A stretch of DNA of 64,000 nucleotides from JAUVXE01 sp964349355 (GTDB taxonomy: Bacteria; Actinomycetota; Coriobacteriia; Anaerosomatales; SLCP01). A program made the position numbers and the translations under genes. Of the stretch, positions 33,916-42,199 are shown piece by piece. The notes beneath the pieces are model-generated. The model had not been told where the DNA came from. It worked only from the letters and a program-made list of their open reading frames with translations, and did not search any database. Position 1 is the first letter of the stretch, and each line of letters opens with the position of its first letter. The stretch covers positions 1 through 64,000 of the forward strand of contig CAYGFZ010000001.1 of NCBI GenBank assembly GCA_964349355.1. The letters are read 5' to 3'.

Positions 33916-34475
33916 TGATCGAGCACCTCCTCGAGGATCTCGACTGCGTCAGGGATGCCGTCCGTAGCTTCGAACCATGCCCGGACACGTTCCCTGCGCG
34001 AGGTCGGCACGTTCTTGCCTACGAAGTCGGCGCGGATCGGGAGTTCCCGATGACCGCGGTCCACGAGTACTGCGAGCTGGATGGAGCACGGGCGACCGTA
34101 GTCCATGATCGCATCCATCGCCGCGCGGATGGTGCGCCCTGTATACAGGACGTCATCGACGAGGACCACATCACGGCCCTCGACATCGAACGGGATGTCG
34201 GTACGGTGCACCTCCGGAGAGAGACGTGTAGCGACGTCATCACGGTAGAAGGAGATGTCAAGGTTTCCGACCGGCACCGCAACTCCCTCGATCCTCTCGA
34301 TGCGCTCGGCGAGCTGATCTGCGACCACCGCTCCGCGAGTAAGGATCCCCACCAGGGCGATGTTGCTGCATCCCCTGTTGGCCTCTAGAATCTCGTGCGC
34401 GATACGTGTCAGTGCCCGGTCAATCGCCGGACCGTCCATGACCTCGGCCTTTTTTCGGTACTCCACCGCTGCCAT
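33912..34475 (-). CDS. pyrR: PyrR: pyr operon attenuation regulator / uracil phosphoribosyltransferase
   Basis: A 187-residue protein that binds UMP and then the pyr leader RNA, raising transcription termination; it also has uracil phosphoribosyltransferase activity. The PRPP loop is VVLVDDVLYTGRTIRAAMD. The N-terminal RNA-contact region is seen in ILTRGAVVADQLAERI. ATG 34475 follows AAGGAGG. The frame remains open further upstream through the leader, but that part is not PyrR-like. A PyrR-binding-loop match and a terminator lie in its own leader. Confidence 0.94.
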   Translation of the reverse strand: MAAVEYRKKAEVMDGPAIDRALTRIAHEILEANRGCSNIALVGILTRGAVVADQLAERIERIEGVAVPVGNLDISFYRDDVATRLSPEVHRTDIPFDVEGRDVVLVDDVLYTGRTIRAAMDAIMDYGRPCSIQLAVLVDRGHRELPIRADFVGKNVPTSRRERVRAWFEATDGIPDAVEILEEVLDQ

Positions 34476-34523
34476 ACGCCTCCTTCCGAGGACTCTATCC
34501 TTCCCGGACCTGCCCCTGAGACG

Positions 34524-34545
34524 AAAAACGCCTCCTCGCCAGGCG
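34524..34545 (-). terminator. Intrinsic terminator in the pyr leader (attenuator)
   Basis: On the minus strand CGCCT pairs with AGGCG around a 7-nt loop and is followed at once by TTTTT, ending 49 nt upstream of the pyrR start. Position between the PyrR-binding site and pyrR fits a transcription attenuator: PyrR-UMP favours this hairpin, so transcription stops when pyrimidines are abundant. The stem is short (5 bp), which leaves some doubt about strength. Confidence 0.7.
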
Positions 34546-34612
34546 GCAAGAAGGCACATGCAGCGTCGGGCACAACCCATCGGTCACCCGGTCGTCGCTC
34601 TGTTCCCTTGCC

Positions 34613-34626
34613 GGCCTCACGGGACC
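34613..34626 (-). promoter_or_regulatory. PyrR-binding loop in the pyr leader RNA
   Basis: The minus-strand sequence GGTCCCGTGAGGCC matches the PyrR-binding consensus ARUCCNGNGAGGYU at 12 of 14 positions, including the UCC and GNGAGG core. It is flanked by GACC and GGC arms that can form the anti-antiterminator hairpin. It lies about 70 nt upstream of the terminator, close to the end of the preceding gene, so the promoter must be just upstream, within 34627-34680. I see only a weak candidate -10 there (TATCTT, 34646-34651). Confidence 0.78.
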
Positions 34627-34671
34627 GGTCTTAAAGGTCTTCCCGAAGATAGCAGGAGTACGACAGGATTC

Positions 34672-37263
34672 CTAGCCCTCAAACGACCCGGGTTCGTTCT
34701 CGCGATCCTGTTCGACCCCCACATACCCCTCATACCCCGTAGGCCCTGACGCAGGAAGCCGAAGCGCGAATGTGCTCCCCGCTCCTGGCTGGCTCGACAC
34801 CATGATCGTCCCGCCGTGGGCGCGGACGATGCTGTACGCGACGAACAGCCCGATACCCATACCTCCGAAACGGCGCGTATCGGACATGTCGAGCTGAGTG
34901 AAACGATCGAAGACCCCCGGGATACGATCCGGCGGCATCCCATCGCCCTCATCTCGCACGGAGACGAGGACGGAGTCATCTGCACCCGAGATCGACACCG
35001 TCACGACCCCGCCGAATGGAGAGTACTTGATCGCGTTGTCGAGGATGTTCCCGATCGCGCGACTGATCTGCCGCTTGTCGCAGCGGACCTCTCCGACTCC
35101 CGGGGCCACCTCCGTGTCGACCCGCACACCCTCCGGCACGACCAACTCTGAGACCGATGCGTCGACGACTTGCCGGATATCGCACGTCCCCAGCTCCAGC
35201 GTCACTCCCTCGGCCTCCATCTGCGTGACCTCCAGCAGGCGTTCTACGAGGTCCTGCATGCGGTGAGCATTCGACCTGAGCTTCCCGAGAGCGGCGTCGG
35301 CAGGCGGAGCGAGACCCTCGGCGTGCTGAGAAAGCAGGTCAGCATAGCCGATCACCTTCGTAAGGGGTGTCCTGAGTTCATGCGAGACCACGGCGGTGAA
35401 ACTGCTCTTAAGCTGTTCGAGTGCACGCTTCTCGGTCAGATCCCGCTTGACGATGACGACGTGCCTGATAGCCCCGTGTTCGCCGCAAACAGGAGCGAGC
35501 GTGACATCCTCGAGATAGGACAAGCCGTCCCTGCCGGTGTTCGTAAACTCCCCACGCCACACGCGCCCGGCCTCGACAGCCCTCCACGCATCCCGGTAGA
35601 GCGGTTCCCGGTAGAGCGGAGTGTCTGGCGATGAAAGGGCCTCTCCGTCGCGCGCAAGAATATCCTCGCCCACCGCCTCATCGAACCCGAATCCCGTCAG
35701 TTCGCTGAACGCCGGGTTCACCCACCGGACTACTCCAGCGATGTCGGCGATCACGATCCCGTTCCCCGCAGACTCAAGCGCTGCCGATTGGAGACCCACC
35801 TGCTCTCGTCCCTCGGCGACGAGGATCCCTATGGCGACCCGATCTGCAAGACGACGCAGGGTGTCTCCACGAGGGCCCTGAAACTCGTTCGAGTGTCCGG
35901 TCACGAGTCCGATCGCCCCGACCGTCACGCCGTGCGCGCGCAGCGGGATGGCCGCGGCGGCCTGGGCACTATGCGTCACCAGGTCGGCTCCGTTGTCCTC
36001 GATCCTGACATCCTCGAGTGTCACGACCGTGACCTCGTCACGCGCCATAGCATCTTCGACTGGACACATCGCCTGAGGGGCGATGCCGCCTACGAGATCG
36101 TCGAAGTGCCTGGCGAGCTGTCCAGAAAGTGCCATCACCTCGAGTCTTCCAGTAGAGACGTCCTGCAGCATCACAAACGCCAGCAGGTATCCGAACTCCG
36201 CGACGAGCCGCTCGCAGGTGACGTCTAGGACCTCTGATCGCGGCCGATCGAGCAGAACGGCAAGATCGATCCGGGCCATGGTCCGCTCGACCGCTGCTGC
36301 CGTCATCCGGTCAGTGACGTCGATGCCGAACATCAAGACGCCGTCGACCTTGCCCGAGGAATCGGTGCTTACGGTTCCCGACCACTCGATCGCGCGCCGT
36401 TCGCCCTCGCGCGTGAGAATCGCACACTCGTAGTGGGTCGACTCGCGAGTCCGCAAGAGTCTCTCCAACTCGGGCGCGCGCAACTGACGGACATCTTCAG
36501 GAACGAACCGCCCGGAATACTCCGAGCCGAGCACTTCATCAGCTTTCCAGCCCGTGATGCGTTCGGCGCCGGGACTGAAGAGGCGGATATGGCCATCAAG
36601 ATCCAGTCCGAGAATGATGACCTGTGCGGTGTCGATGATGCGACCGGAGAAGTCGCGCTCAGCACGCAACTCATCCTCGCGGCGAATCCGCTCGCGAACC
36701 TGGGAGTCGAGGTCCTCGATCAGTCCCTGCTTTATCTCGACCTCGTCTCCAAGCGCACGCATCGCCTGCTCGAGCATGGTGTTGGCGCGCTCGAGGTCGG
36801 CGACCTTCTCCTCCAACTTGTGCACCAGTCGCTCACTGTACTCGCGAAGGACGACGGTCTCGTCGGCAGTGCGTGGGCGGCGCGGCGTCGGGCGTCCGCC
36901 CCCCTCTACAACGTCGACCAAGGTCCGGAGCAGCACATCTATCTCTACCGGCTTGCTCAAGAAACCGTCTACGCCAAGGTTGAGAGCGAACTTCTCGTCG
37001 GCCGGGTCGGTATAGGAAGCGGTGTAAAAGACGATCGGGATATCCGCGAGTTCAGGATCGGCCTTCCACTCACGCACCAGATGATAGCCGTCCATACGCG
37101 GCATCAAGATGTCGCTGAGGACGACATCTGGACGTCGGGTCCGCGCCTTCTCAAGCGCATCGATTCCATCGACCGCGGCATCGACATCATGACCGGCAGA
37201 CAAGAGGATCGTGGTGGCCAGATAGCGTCCGGCCTCCTCGTCATCCACGACAAGAATCCGCAT
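34672..37263 (-). CDS. REC-PAS-GAF-PAS histidine kinase
   Basis: An 863-residue soluble sensor kinase. In order: receiver domain (1-120; phosphoacceptor Asp51 in LSDILMPRMDG), coiled coil (about 140-205), PAS (about 210-325), GAF (about 335-485), PAS (about 490-615), HisKA with SHELRTPLTK at about 630, and HATPase with NILDNAIKYSP, DEGDGMP and GGMGIGLFVA. No membrane segment is present, so it likely senses through the PAS/GAF domains and is itself regulated by phosphorylation of its receiver. It lies 14 nt after a stand-alone receiver gene. Its output is unknown. Confidence 0.9.
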   Translation of the reverse strand: MRILVVDDEEAGRYLATTILLSAGHDVDAAVDGIDALEKARTRRPDVVLSDILMPRMDGYHLVREWKADPELADIPIVFYTASYTDPADEKFALNLGVDGFLSKPVEIDVLLRTLVDVVEGGGRPTPRRPRTADETVVLREYSERLVHKLEEKVADLERANTMLEQAMRALGDEVEIKQGLIEDLDSQVRERIRREDELRAERDFSGRIIDTAQVIILGLDLDGHIRLFSPGAERITGWKADEVLGSEYSGRFVPEDVRQLRAPELERLLRTRESTHYECAILTREGERRAIEWSGTVSTDSSGKVDGVLMFGIDVTDRMTAAAVERTMARIDLAVLLDRPRSEVLDVTCERLVAEFGYLLAFVMLQDVSTGRLEVMALSGQLARHFDDLVGGIAPQAMCPVEDAMARDEVTVVTLEDVRIEDNGADLVTHSAQAAAAIPLRAHGVTVGAIGLVTGHSNEFQGPRGDTLRRLADRVAIGILVAEGREQVGLQSAALESAGNGIVIADIAGVVRWVNPAFSELTGFGFDEAVGEDILARDGEALSSPDTPLYREPLYRDAWRAVEAGRVWRGEFTNTGRDGLSYLEDVTLAPVCGEHGAIRHVVIVKRDLTEKRALEQLKSSFTAVVSHELRTPLTKVIGYADLLSQHAEGLAPPADAALGKLRSNAHRMQDLVERLLEVTQMEAEGVTLELGTCDIRQVVDASVSELVVPEGVRVDTEVAPGVGEVRCDKRQISRAIGNILDNAIKYSPFGGVVTVSISGADDSVLVSVRDEGDGMPPDRIPGVFDRFTQLDMSDTRRFGGMGIGLFVAYSIVRAHGGTIMVSSQPGAGSTFALRLPASGPTGYEGYVGVEQDRENEPGSFEG

Positions 37264-37277
37264 GACCCCCCCGTCGG

Positions 37278-37640
37278 CTAGTCGAGATACGCCTCAACCT
37301 CGGACACGAAACGCTCGGGATCGATGGGCTTGGAGATGTAGCCGTCACATCCAGCCTGCAGGATAGCCTCGCGATCGCCCTTCATCGAGCATGCGGTCAG
37401 CGCGACGACAGGCAGCTCAAGACCGGGATCCTTCTTGATGAGCCGAGTGGCGTCATGGCCGTCCATCCGGGGCAGCAGCATATCCATGAGTACGAGATCC
37501 AGCCGTTCCGTTCGGGCGACAGAGACCGCGGCCTCCCCATCGGTGGCGACGAGAACCTCGTACCCGCTCTTCTCGAGCAGGAACTTGACGAGGTAGAGAT
37601 TCTGAGGGTCGTCCTCCACGACCAGAATGCGCACTGCCAT
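37278..37640 (-). CDS. Stand-alone response regulator receiver (CheY-like)
   Basis: A 120-residue single-domain receiver. The acidic pocket is VVEDD, the phosphorylated aspartate is Asp53 in VLMDMLLPRMDG and the lysine is in ISKPID near residue 103. There is no output domain, so it probably acts as a phosphotransfer intermediate or by protein binding. ATG 37640 has GAGGGG upstream; the frame is also open to 37676 without support. It sits between two histidine kinase genes, which suggests a phosphorelay. Confidence 0.9.
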   Translation of the reverse strand: MAVRILVVEDDPQNLYLVKFLLEKSGYEVLVATDGEAAVSVARTERLDLVLMDMLLPRMDGHDATRLIKKDPGLELPVVALTACSMKGDREAILQAGCDGYISKPIDPERFVSEVEAYLD

Positions 37641-37711
37641 CAAATCCCGCCCCTCGAAACACAACGAACGGACCACGACCCCTCAACTCTACCCCATCCC
37701 ATACGGGGTTC

Positions 37712-40069
37712 CTACTCCTCCGATGAACGGGCAGACGAACGGTCATCCTCCCCGTGTGTATCACGTACCTCACGGAGCACCCAGAACGTGAATACTGAAC
37801 CCTCGCCTAAGGTGCTCGTAACCGTGATATCCCCCCCGAGCATTCGCGCCAGCTTACGCGATATCGCGAGCCCGAGCCCGGTACCGGCCGGCTTCTCTGC
37901 GGCAAGACGCCTGGCCTGGTGAAACTCATCGAAGATGGCATCCACGTCTTCAGCGGCGATCCCACACCCGGTATCGCTGATCTGGAACTCGACGTAGTCG
38001 CCTCTCTCCGCGAGCGAGATCGTGACGCTGCCCTCTTCGGTGAACTTGATCGCGTTGCCAACAAGGTTATAGAGAATCTGGCGGACCTTCGTCCGGTCGG
38101 TGAATACCTTGACCTCCCCGTCGCTCTCTTCGGTGACCTCCAGACCCTTGGCTTCAGCGAGCGGCTGGAGGTCATCAACCACCGACCCGACCAGCGCACG
38201 GATCTCAAGTGAAACAGGCTCGATGCTCACGCGAGCTGCCTCGATGCGGGACAGGTCGAGGACATCGTTGATGAGTTCGAGCAGGTGTTTTCCGGAGCGG
38301 TGAACCATGCTCACCTGCTTGTGCTGCTCCTCGGTGAGCTCACCGGTAAGTCCCTGCAGGAGAATCCCGGAAAACCCTATGATCGAGTTGAGCGGTGTTC
38401 GCAACTCATGGCTCATGTTCGCGAGAAACTCGCTCTTCACTCGTGTAGCGAGCCGGAGCCGTTCGTTCACGGTGCCCAGTTCGCGTGTACGCGCCTCGAC
38501 AAGCTCCTCAAGACGTTCGCGATAGAGTCTGAGTTCGAGTTCCGATCGCTTCTCCTCCGTGACATCGAGAATGATCCCCACGATCTCGTTGGGCCCATCT
38601 CCGTCAGCCACATGTGGGGCGGTATGGACGACAACATCTATCAGGGTGCCGCTCTTCGTCAGGCAACGACCCTCGATACGCCGAGGCAGCTCACTTGAGA
38701 GGGAGTCATCCAGACCCGAAAGTAGCGGTTCACCGGAGTCCGGCGAAACGATAGGGAGCGGTTCGCCTAGAACCTCCTCGGCTGTCCAGCCAAAGATCCG
38801 CTCGGCCGCCGGGTTCCACTCGGTGACCCTCCCCTCGCAGTCGACAGCGATGATCGCGACGGGCGCTGTCTCGACGAGAGCTGACAGCCGCGCGGCCGTG
38901 CGGTGCAGCTCCGTGGTCGCCTCCGCCAGCGCGGTGACGTCGTCGGGCAGCACGAGCACGGCCCTTCGGCCCTCGAACTCGAATACATGAGAGGTGATCT
39001 CGACAAGGATGGTGCGGCCGTCCTTCGTCAGATGGCGCCACAGCCCCACCTCATCGAGACCCTCGGTCACCTCCCCGATATTCATGAGAAACATGGGGAC
39101 GTCCTCGGCAGGTCGAATGTCTGCGATCGTCATGCCGAGGAACTCGTCGCGGCTGTATCCGTAGTGGCGGACAGCCGCATCGTTGGCGTCAAGGAACGCC
39201 AGCGTGTCCAGATCGTAGACCCACATCGGCCGAGGATTCGACTCGAAAAGCTCGCGGTAGCGGTGCTCACTCGACTCGAGGCGCTCCTGGATGCGCCTGG
39301 TCTCCTCGGCGTCGCGCAGCTTCTCGACCCCCAGGGACAGATCGCCCTCGATACGGTGCAAGAGGGTGATCTCCGCATCTGTGAAGACCCCGGTCCGTGT
39401 CGAGAAGACACAGAAGCTGGCAACACTCTCCCCTCGATTCTTAATGGGCAGAACCGCCATCGCACGCACCCCGCCCTCGGCCAGAGGTCTGGCACACGGC
39501 GCCGCGCGCTCGACCGTGACCTGGTTATCGATACGCATCTCACCGGTCTCGAAGACTGAGTACACTATGCAACCATCGAGCTCATACTCCGTCCCCTCGC
39601 GCATCGACTCCGAGATCTTCGAGGATCCGCCCACGGACACGGCGACGACGGTAGCGTGGGTTCGATCTGAAGAGGGCTCCACCACCCATGCGCCATCGAA
39701 CGCCCCCGCCTCCACCACCGCTCGGCAGACACCCCGATAGAGTTCGTGCTCGTCGTCGGTACGCATGAGCAGGGAGCTCACGTCCGCGAGAAACCGGTAG
39801 ATCCGGTCGGCGGCGGAGCGCGTCTCATGCGTCTCGCGAGCGGCGCTAAAAGCCTTCGCGGAGCAGACGCGAACGATGAAGAACAGTGCGCCGGCGGTGA
39901 CAGCGACTAACGCCAGGCCCTTGTACGTCTGGATGTGCGGAACAGTGTCAAGACCGAAACGGACAACCGCCTGATCCGAGAAAACGATCCACACCGCCGC
40001 GAACATCGCGTACGTAAGAGCTGCGCGAGCAGCAAGAAGTTCCGCGTGCGTATTCGAATCCCGCTGCAC
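37712..40069 (-). CDS. Membrane GAF-PAS-PAS histidine kinase
   Basis: A 785-residue sensor kinase. Two membrane helices (about 15-35 and 50-70) are followed by a GAF domain (about 90-250), two PAS domains (about 265-390 and 395-515), a short coiled coil, HisKA with NMSHELRTPLNSIIGF at about 550, and HATPase with LVGNAIKF, ISDTGCGI and GTGLGLAI. GTG 40069 follows GGGAGG and is preferred; ATG 40087 is in frame but lacks a site. It precedes the stand-alone receiver and the second kinase on the same strand. Confidence 0.9.
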   Translation of the reverse strand: MQRDSNTHAELLAARAALTYAMFAAVWIVFSDQAVVRFGLDTVPHIQTYKGLALVAVTAGALFFIVRVCSAKAFSAARETHETRSAADRIYRFLADVSSLLMRTDDEHELYRGVCRAVVEAGAFDGAWVVEPSSDRTHATVVAVSVGGSSKISESMREGTEYELDGCIVYSVFETGEMRIDNQVTVERAAPCARPLAEGGVRAMAVLPIKNRGESVASFCVFSTRTGVFTDAEITLLHRIEGDLSLGVEKLRDAEETRRIQERLESSEHRYRELFESNPRPMWVYDLDTLAFLDANDAAVRHYGYSRDEFLGMTIADIRPAEDVPMFLMNIGEVTEGLDEVGLWRHLTKDGRTILVEITSHVFEFEGRRAVLVLPDDVTALAEATTELHRTAARLSALVETAPVAIIAVDCEGRVTEWNPAAERIFGWTAEEVLGEPLPIVSPDSGEPLLSGLDDSLSSELPRRIEGRCLTKSGTLIDVVVHTAPHVADGDGPNEIVGIILDVTEEKRSELELRLYRERLEELVEARTRELGTVNERLRLATRVKSEFLANMSHELRTPLNSIIGFSGILLQGLTGELTEEQHKQVSMVHRSGKHLLELINDVLDLSRIEAARVSIEPVSLEIRALVGSVVDDLQPLAEAKGLEVTEESDGEVKVFTDRTKVRQILYNLVGNAIKFTEEGSVTISLAERGDYVEFQISDTGCGIAAEDVDAIFDEFHQARRLAAEKPAGTGLGLAISRKLARMLGGDITVTSTLGEGSVFTFWVLREVRDTHGEDDRSSARSSEE

Positions 40070-40153
40070 CGGACCTCCCTTCGGCATCGTGGAGATGATT
40101 CCCTTACACCGCGACGTCCAGGCACGACGCTCAGACTTGCTACCGCAAAATAC

Positions 40154-41176
40154 CTACCCTGTTCTTGCTGCGGCTATCATGTCGAACACCTCGTCGCCCG
40201 CCTCGGTCCGGCTCATCGAATCGGGCTCTATCTCGGCAAGCACCCGTGCGAGATCGGGGGGCAGGCTGTCGACGAAGGAAAGGTGCTCACCTGTGATCGG
40301 ATGGTCGAGTTCCAGCCGGTACGCGTGAAGGAACTGCCGCGTGAGTCCGCGGTCGGCTTTGACCTTACGCGACCCGTACGTCTGGTCGCCCACCACCGCG
40401 TGGTCGATGTAGGCCATGTGCACGCGAATCTGGTGCGTGCGCCCGGTGTAGAGCTTGCACTCCACGAGCGTGTAGCCGTCATCGTGCGTACCGGCCATGT
40501 AGCGCTCCAACACGCGAAAGGTCGTCACCGACTGCCTCGCCGAGGAACTCTCGACCACGGCCATCCGTTTTCGGTCCCGCGGGTCCCGGCCGAGGGGTGC
40601 GTCGATGAGCCCGGAGTCAGGCGCGATGTAGCCGTGAACGAGAGCAAGATAGCGGCGGTCGATCGAGCGGATCTTGATCGCCTCGGAGAGCGCGGCCTGG
40701 GCGCGGTCGTTCTTCGCCACCATCATGATGCCGGTCGTGTCCTTGTCGAGCCGGTGCACGATTCCCGGTCGCTCCTCTCCCTGAAGCATGCCGAGGCCAT
40801 CCTGACAGTGCGCTAACAAGGCGTGCACAAGAGTGCCCGTCCAGTTGCCCTGCGCGGGATGGACGACAAGGCCGGCCTGCTTGGAGAGGACTATCATGTC
40901 GTCATCCTCATACCGGATGTCGAGCGGGATGTCCTCGGGCACGAGATCGGAACCCTCCGGCGGCGGAATCTCGAAACTGACGCGTTCGCCGGGGCGGAGA
41001 ACGTGGCGCTTGGTGACTATCGCACCGTTCACGCGTGCGAACCCGTCCTCGATCAGGCGTGCCGCGGCAGTACGCGAGACCAGGGATTCATGCTGACCGA
41101 GAAAGGTATCGAGCCGCTGCCCGGCGTCTTCTCCCCGGACCGTCACCTCGAAGTATCGCGACGGGTCCACACCCAT
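40154..41176 (-). CDS. rluD: RluD-family RNA pseudouridine synthase
   Basis: A 340-residue enzyme that converts uridine to pseudouridine in 23S rRNA. It has an N-terminal S4-like RNA-binding domain (about 10-80; RLIEDGFARVNG) and a catalytic domain with the active aspartate in GIVHRLDKDTTG and the GRTHQIRVHMAYI motif. It follows lspA with a 1-nt overlap (TGATG), a very common neighbour pair. The exact target base cannot be told apart from RluA/RluC forms by sequence alone, so the symbol is by family. Confidence 0.9.
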   Translation of the reverse strand: MGVDPSRYFEVTVRGEDAGQRLDTFLGQHESLVSRTAAARLIEDGFARVNGAIVTKRHVLRPGERVSFEIPPPEGSDLVPEDIPLDIRYEDDDMIVLSKQAGLVVHPAQGNWTGTLVHALLAHCQDGLGMLQGEERPGIVHRLDKDTTGIMMVAKNDRAQAALSEAIKIRSIDRRYLALVHGYIAPDSGLIDAPLGRDPRDRKRMAVVESSSARQSVTTFRVLERYMAGTHDDGYTLVECKLYTGRTHQIRVHMAYIDHAVVGDQTYGSRKVKADRGLTRQFLHAYRLELDHPITGEHLSFVDSLPPDLARVLAEIEPDSMSRTEAGDEVFDMIAAARTG

Positions 41177-41706
41177 CACTCCTCGGGCCCGAGGCAAGGA
41201 TCGGGTTCGGCTGGGCTGCGCCGCTCATCGACCGGGGCGAATAGGGCCCAGATGAAGAGTCCCCCTGCGCCTACAACGAGGCCGATGTCAGCGATGTTGA
41301 AGACCGGGAAGACCAGGAAGTCGAAGAAGTCGGTGACCCGGCCAAAGACAATGCGGTCGATGAGGTTCCCGATAGCTCCGCCTGCAACCATTCCCAGAGC
41401 GAGCGACAGCACAAGACTGTTAGGCCGTGCTCGCCACCAGTACAGCGCGATCGCAGACAGGACGAGGACGGTCGTCACGATGAAGAGTGTCTGCTGACCC
41501 GGCATGAGCCCGAACGCGGCACCGGTGTTGCGCACGTAGGTGAAGTGGAAGAAGCCCTCGATGACCGGGAGAGACTGCGACGGGTGCATCGACTCACGCA
41601 CCACAATCTTAGTGAGTTGATCGAGGGCAAGGACCGTGGCGAACGCGACCAGCAGCGTTGTCCCCGGACGTCGCGCCTCTACCGCGACTCTTCGGCGGCC
41701 TTGCAC
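41176..41706 (-). CDS. lspA: Lipoprotein signal peptidase
   Basis: A membrane aspartic peptidase (about 176 residues) that removes signal peptides from prolipoproteins after lipid attachment. Four membrane helices are seen. The motifs are VRNTGAAFG, GAIGNLIDRIVFGRVTDF and FPVFNIADI, whose aspartates form the catalytic pair. The start is uncertain: there is no ATG, GTG or TTG directly before the first helix. GTG 41706, which lies inside the upstream DksA-like gene, is the nearest plausible one but has no clear ribosome site. Gene order with rluD is typical. Confidence 0.88.
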   Translation of the reverse strand: MQGRRRVAVEARRPGTTLLVAFATVLALDQLTKIVVRESMHPSQSLPVIEGFFHFTYVRNTGAAFGLMPGQQTLFIVTTVLVLSAIALYWWRARPNSLVLSLALGMVAGGAIGNLIDRIVFGRVTDFFDFLVFPVFNIADIGLVVGAGGLFIWALFAPVDERRSPAEPDPCLGPEE

Positions 41707-42044
41707 GTGATGCACAGTGTCGCGGTTGGCAATGCCTTGAGACGCTCCTCGCCGATCTCGGCGCCACACTGCTCGCACGAATGGTAGGCGCCCTCGTCCA
41801 TACGTGTCAGAGCGTGACGGACTGCGAGGAGAACATCACGCGTGTTCTCCTCAAGAGTCATATCGAGTTCGCGACTGAAGGTCGCGCTGCCCTGATCGGC
41901 CATGTGATCACGATAGTTGTTCTCTCCACTGGCTTCGGAGAGAGTCTCATGTCCCTCGCGTGCGATCGTGTCGATCTCTTCTTGGAGCCGTGCTAGTTCG
42001 GCCTCGAGGAACATCCGAAGCTCGTCTGTGGTGGCCTGGTTCAT
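41679..42044 (-). CDS. DksA/TraR-type zinc-finger protein
   Basis: A 121-residue protein with an N-terminal helical pair and a C-terminal zinc finger, CEQCGAEI followed 17 residues on by CITC, as in the DksA/TraR family. DksA proteins modulate RNA polymerase with ppGpp. This short form lacks the long coiled coil of enteric DksA and resembles the YteA/YocK group, whose role is less clear. ATG 42044 follows GGAGGTGAG. It precedes lspA and overlaps its probable start. Confidence 0.85.
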   Translation of the reverse strand: MNQATTDELRMFLEAELARLQEEIDTIAREGHETLSEASGENNYRDHMADQGSATFSRELDMTLEENTRDVLLAVRHALTRMDEGAYHSCEQCGAEIGEERLKALPTATLCITCKAAEESR

Positions 42045-42080
42045 CGCGGTCTCACCTCCGACAATCGGCGGTATCGCAAA

Positions 42081-42100
42081 GCGCCCGGGAGTCCGGGCGC
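42081..42100. terminator. Hairpin upstream of the DksA-like gene
   Basis: GCGCCCGG and CCGGGCGC form a perfect 8-bp stem with a GAGT loop. It sits 37 nt upstream of the DksA-like start and about 100 nt downstream of ileS. With no T tract it may be a backup terminator for ileS or a structure in the leader of the next gene. Confidence 0.45.
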
Positions 42101-42141
42101 TCGTTCGATTCTGCCTTGAAGTATACACGAGAGACCCTGCG

Positions 42142-42191
42142 AACGGTGCGCCGCGCCCCGATGTCGGCGCACCGCCTGTCGGCGCACCGTT
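42142..42191 (-). terminator. Nested inverted repeats after ileS
   Basis: AACGGTGCGCC (42142-42152) is an exact inverted repeat of GGCGCACCGTT (42181-42191), 11 bp. An inner copy, GGCGCACCG (42166-42174), can pair with the same left arm. The transcript can therefore form either of two hairpins. It begins 9 nt after the ileS stop, so it probably ends or stabilises that mRNA. There is no T tract. Confidence 0.55.
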
Positions 42192-42199
42192 GTGAGTGA

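Noticed and set aside
37691..37709. Short ACCCC/GGGGT hairpin after the membrane kinase gene
   Set aside because: Only 5 bp with a 9-nt loop and no T tract; not convincing as a terminator.
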